From the NCBI GenBank assembly GCA_000597885.1, contig CP004371.1:3364501-3428500 (forward strand): a stretch of 64,000 nucleotides of DNA, in the 5' to 3' direction. Below, piece by piece: positions 63,530 through 64,000 of this stretch. The position numbers were made by a program, and so were the translations under genes. The notes under the pieces are model-generated. The model was not told where the DNA came from. It was given only the letters and a program-made list of their open reading frames with translations, and searched no databases. How positions within the stretch are numbered: the first letter of the stretch is position 1; the number at the start of each line of letters is the position of its first letter. This DNA is from Flammeovirgaceae bacterium 311. Its GTDB lineage: Bacteria; Bacteroidota; Bacteroidia; Cytophagales; Cyclobacteriaceae.

Positions 63530-64000
63530 TTATTCTACCACAACAGTGTTTGATTGCACACTATGCGCGCTAAAATAACCCAGCGCACCGCCTGTTATAT
63601 TCGATACCGGGTTGGCAGGTGTGGCAGCATCCTGCTCAATGGTCTGATCTAAGCTGAAGAAATAATCATATACCGCCCGCTCTATGGTCTGCAGCTCAAC
63701 TGTCACTACATCGCCGGCCTTCAGCCTGTCTTCCTCATTGCCCCTGAAATAAGGCAAAGCTCTTTCCAGCTGACCGCCATCGTTTCTTTCGTCGGTGTTG
63801 ATGTAGATAGACGGGGCCCTTAGCCCGTTGATATATAAAATATGCCTGTAATAATTTTTGAGGCCGGGTGTGTCACTATAGCTGATATAGGGGATTTTAA
63901 CAGGATCGCGGAAGGTGGTAAACGTTTCTATGTACAAACTATCGAAGACTGCCGGCTCAGGCATGGCTGATACCGAGGTAAAAGTCTCGCCATCAATAGA
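63530..64000 (-). CDS. DUF4249 protein, 3' part (cut by right edge)
   Basis: The frame is open past the ATG at 63964 to the window edge, and the extra residues (DGETFTSVSAMPEP) continue the family pattern, so the gene starts outside. The end SNITGGALGYFSAHS is a hallmark of DUF4249 lipoproteins. These are often encoded next to TonB-dependent receptors in Bacteroidota; such a gene would be expected upstream, beyond the window. Function unknown. Confidence 0.87.
   Translation of the reverse strand, partial: SIDGETFTSVSAMPEPAVFDSLYIETFTTFRDPVKIPYISYSDTPGLKNYYRHILYINGLRAPSIYINTDERNDGGQLERALPYFRGNEEDRLKAGDVVTVELQTIERAVYDYFFSLDQTIEQDAATPANPVSNITGGALGYFSAHSVQSNTVVVE

Overview
The window comes from a member of the Bacteroidota, most likely Cytophagales-like. 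The evidence is a SusC/SusD pair, a PorP/SprF-type protein beside a giant protein with a gliding-motility-type C-terminal domain (type IX secretion), DUF4199 and DUF4249 proteins, a Nudix-type AraR regulator, and a few TAnnTTTG promoter boxes instead of sigma70-like sites. I see no tRNA, rRNA, CRISPR array, intact insertion sequence or prophage. Species assignment is not possible from this alone.

Region 1 (1-9000) holds core and small accessory genes: ruvB (cut by the left edge), a small GNAT protein, ApbE, a methyltransferase overlapping a ZIP metal transporter, a histidine kinase without a sensor domain, an M1-type metallopeptidase, and small membrane or unknown proteins.

Region 2 (about 9200-42300) is one large arabinan/arabinose utilisation locus. 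A minus-strand series runs from SusC and SusD through four GH43, three GH51, one GH127 and a lipoprotein mutarotase. A GH97 gene diverges from susC. Beyond it lie araB-araD-symporter-araA, the Nudix regulator AraR, a LacI-type regulator and a two-subunit transketolase. The implied route is: surface binding and cutting of arabinan, SusCD uptake, periplasmic trimming to arabinose, sodium-linked import, then isomerase, kinase and epimerase feeding the pentose phosphate pathway. I found the same 17-base palindrome (AATGT-N7-ACATT type) upstream of five units (susC, GH97, araB, araR, transketolase), which I read as the AraR operator. A perfect LacI-type palindrome lies beside the susC copy.

Region 3 (42750-60600) holds a cold-shock-domain protein and then a minus-strand block. 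Its genes are a 2769-residue secreted protein (7 delta-60 repeats, 19 Calx-beta domains, gliding-motility C-terminal domain), its PorP/SprF-like partner with an unusual basic tail, a membrane Ser/Thr kinase, a PP2C phosphatase, a TPR protein and two FHA proteins. This looks like a SprB/SprF-like adhesin pair placed next to a complete Ser/Thr phospho-signalling set, and it is the least familiar arrangement in the window. Inside the adhesin gene a 1905-base stretch occurs twice with no difference I could see.

Region 4 (61200-64000) has a pirin, a BamA/TamA-type beta-barrel protein and the 3' part of a DUF4249 gene cut by the right edge.
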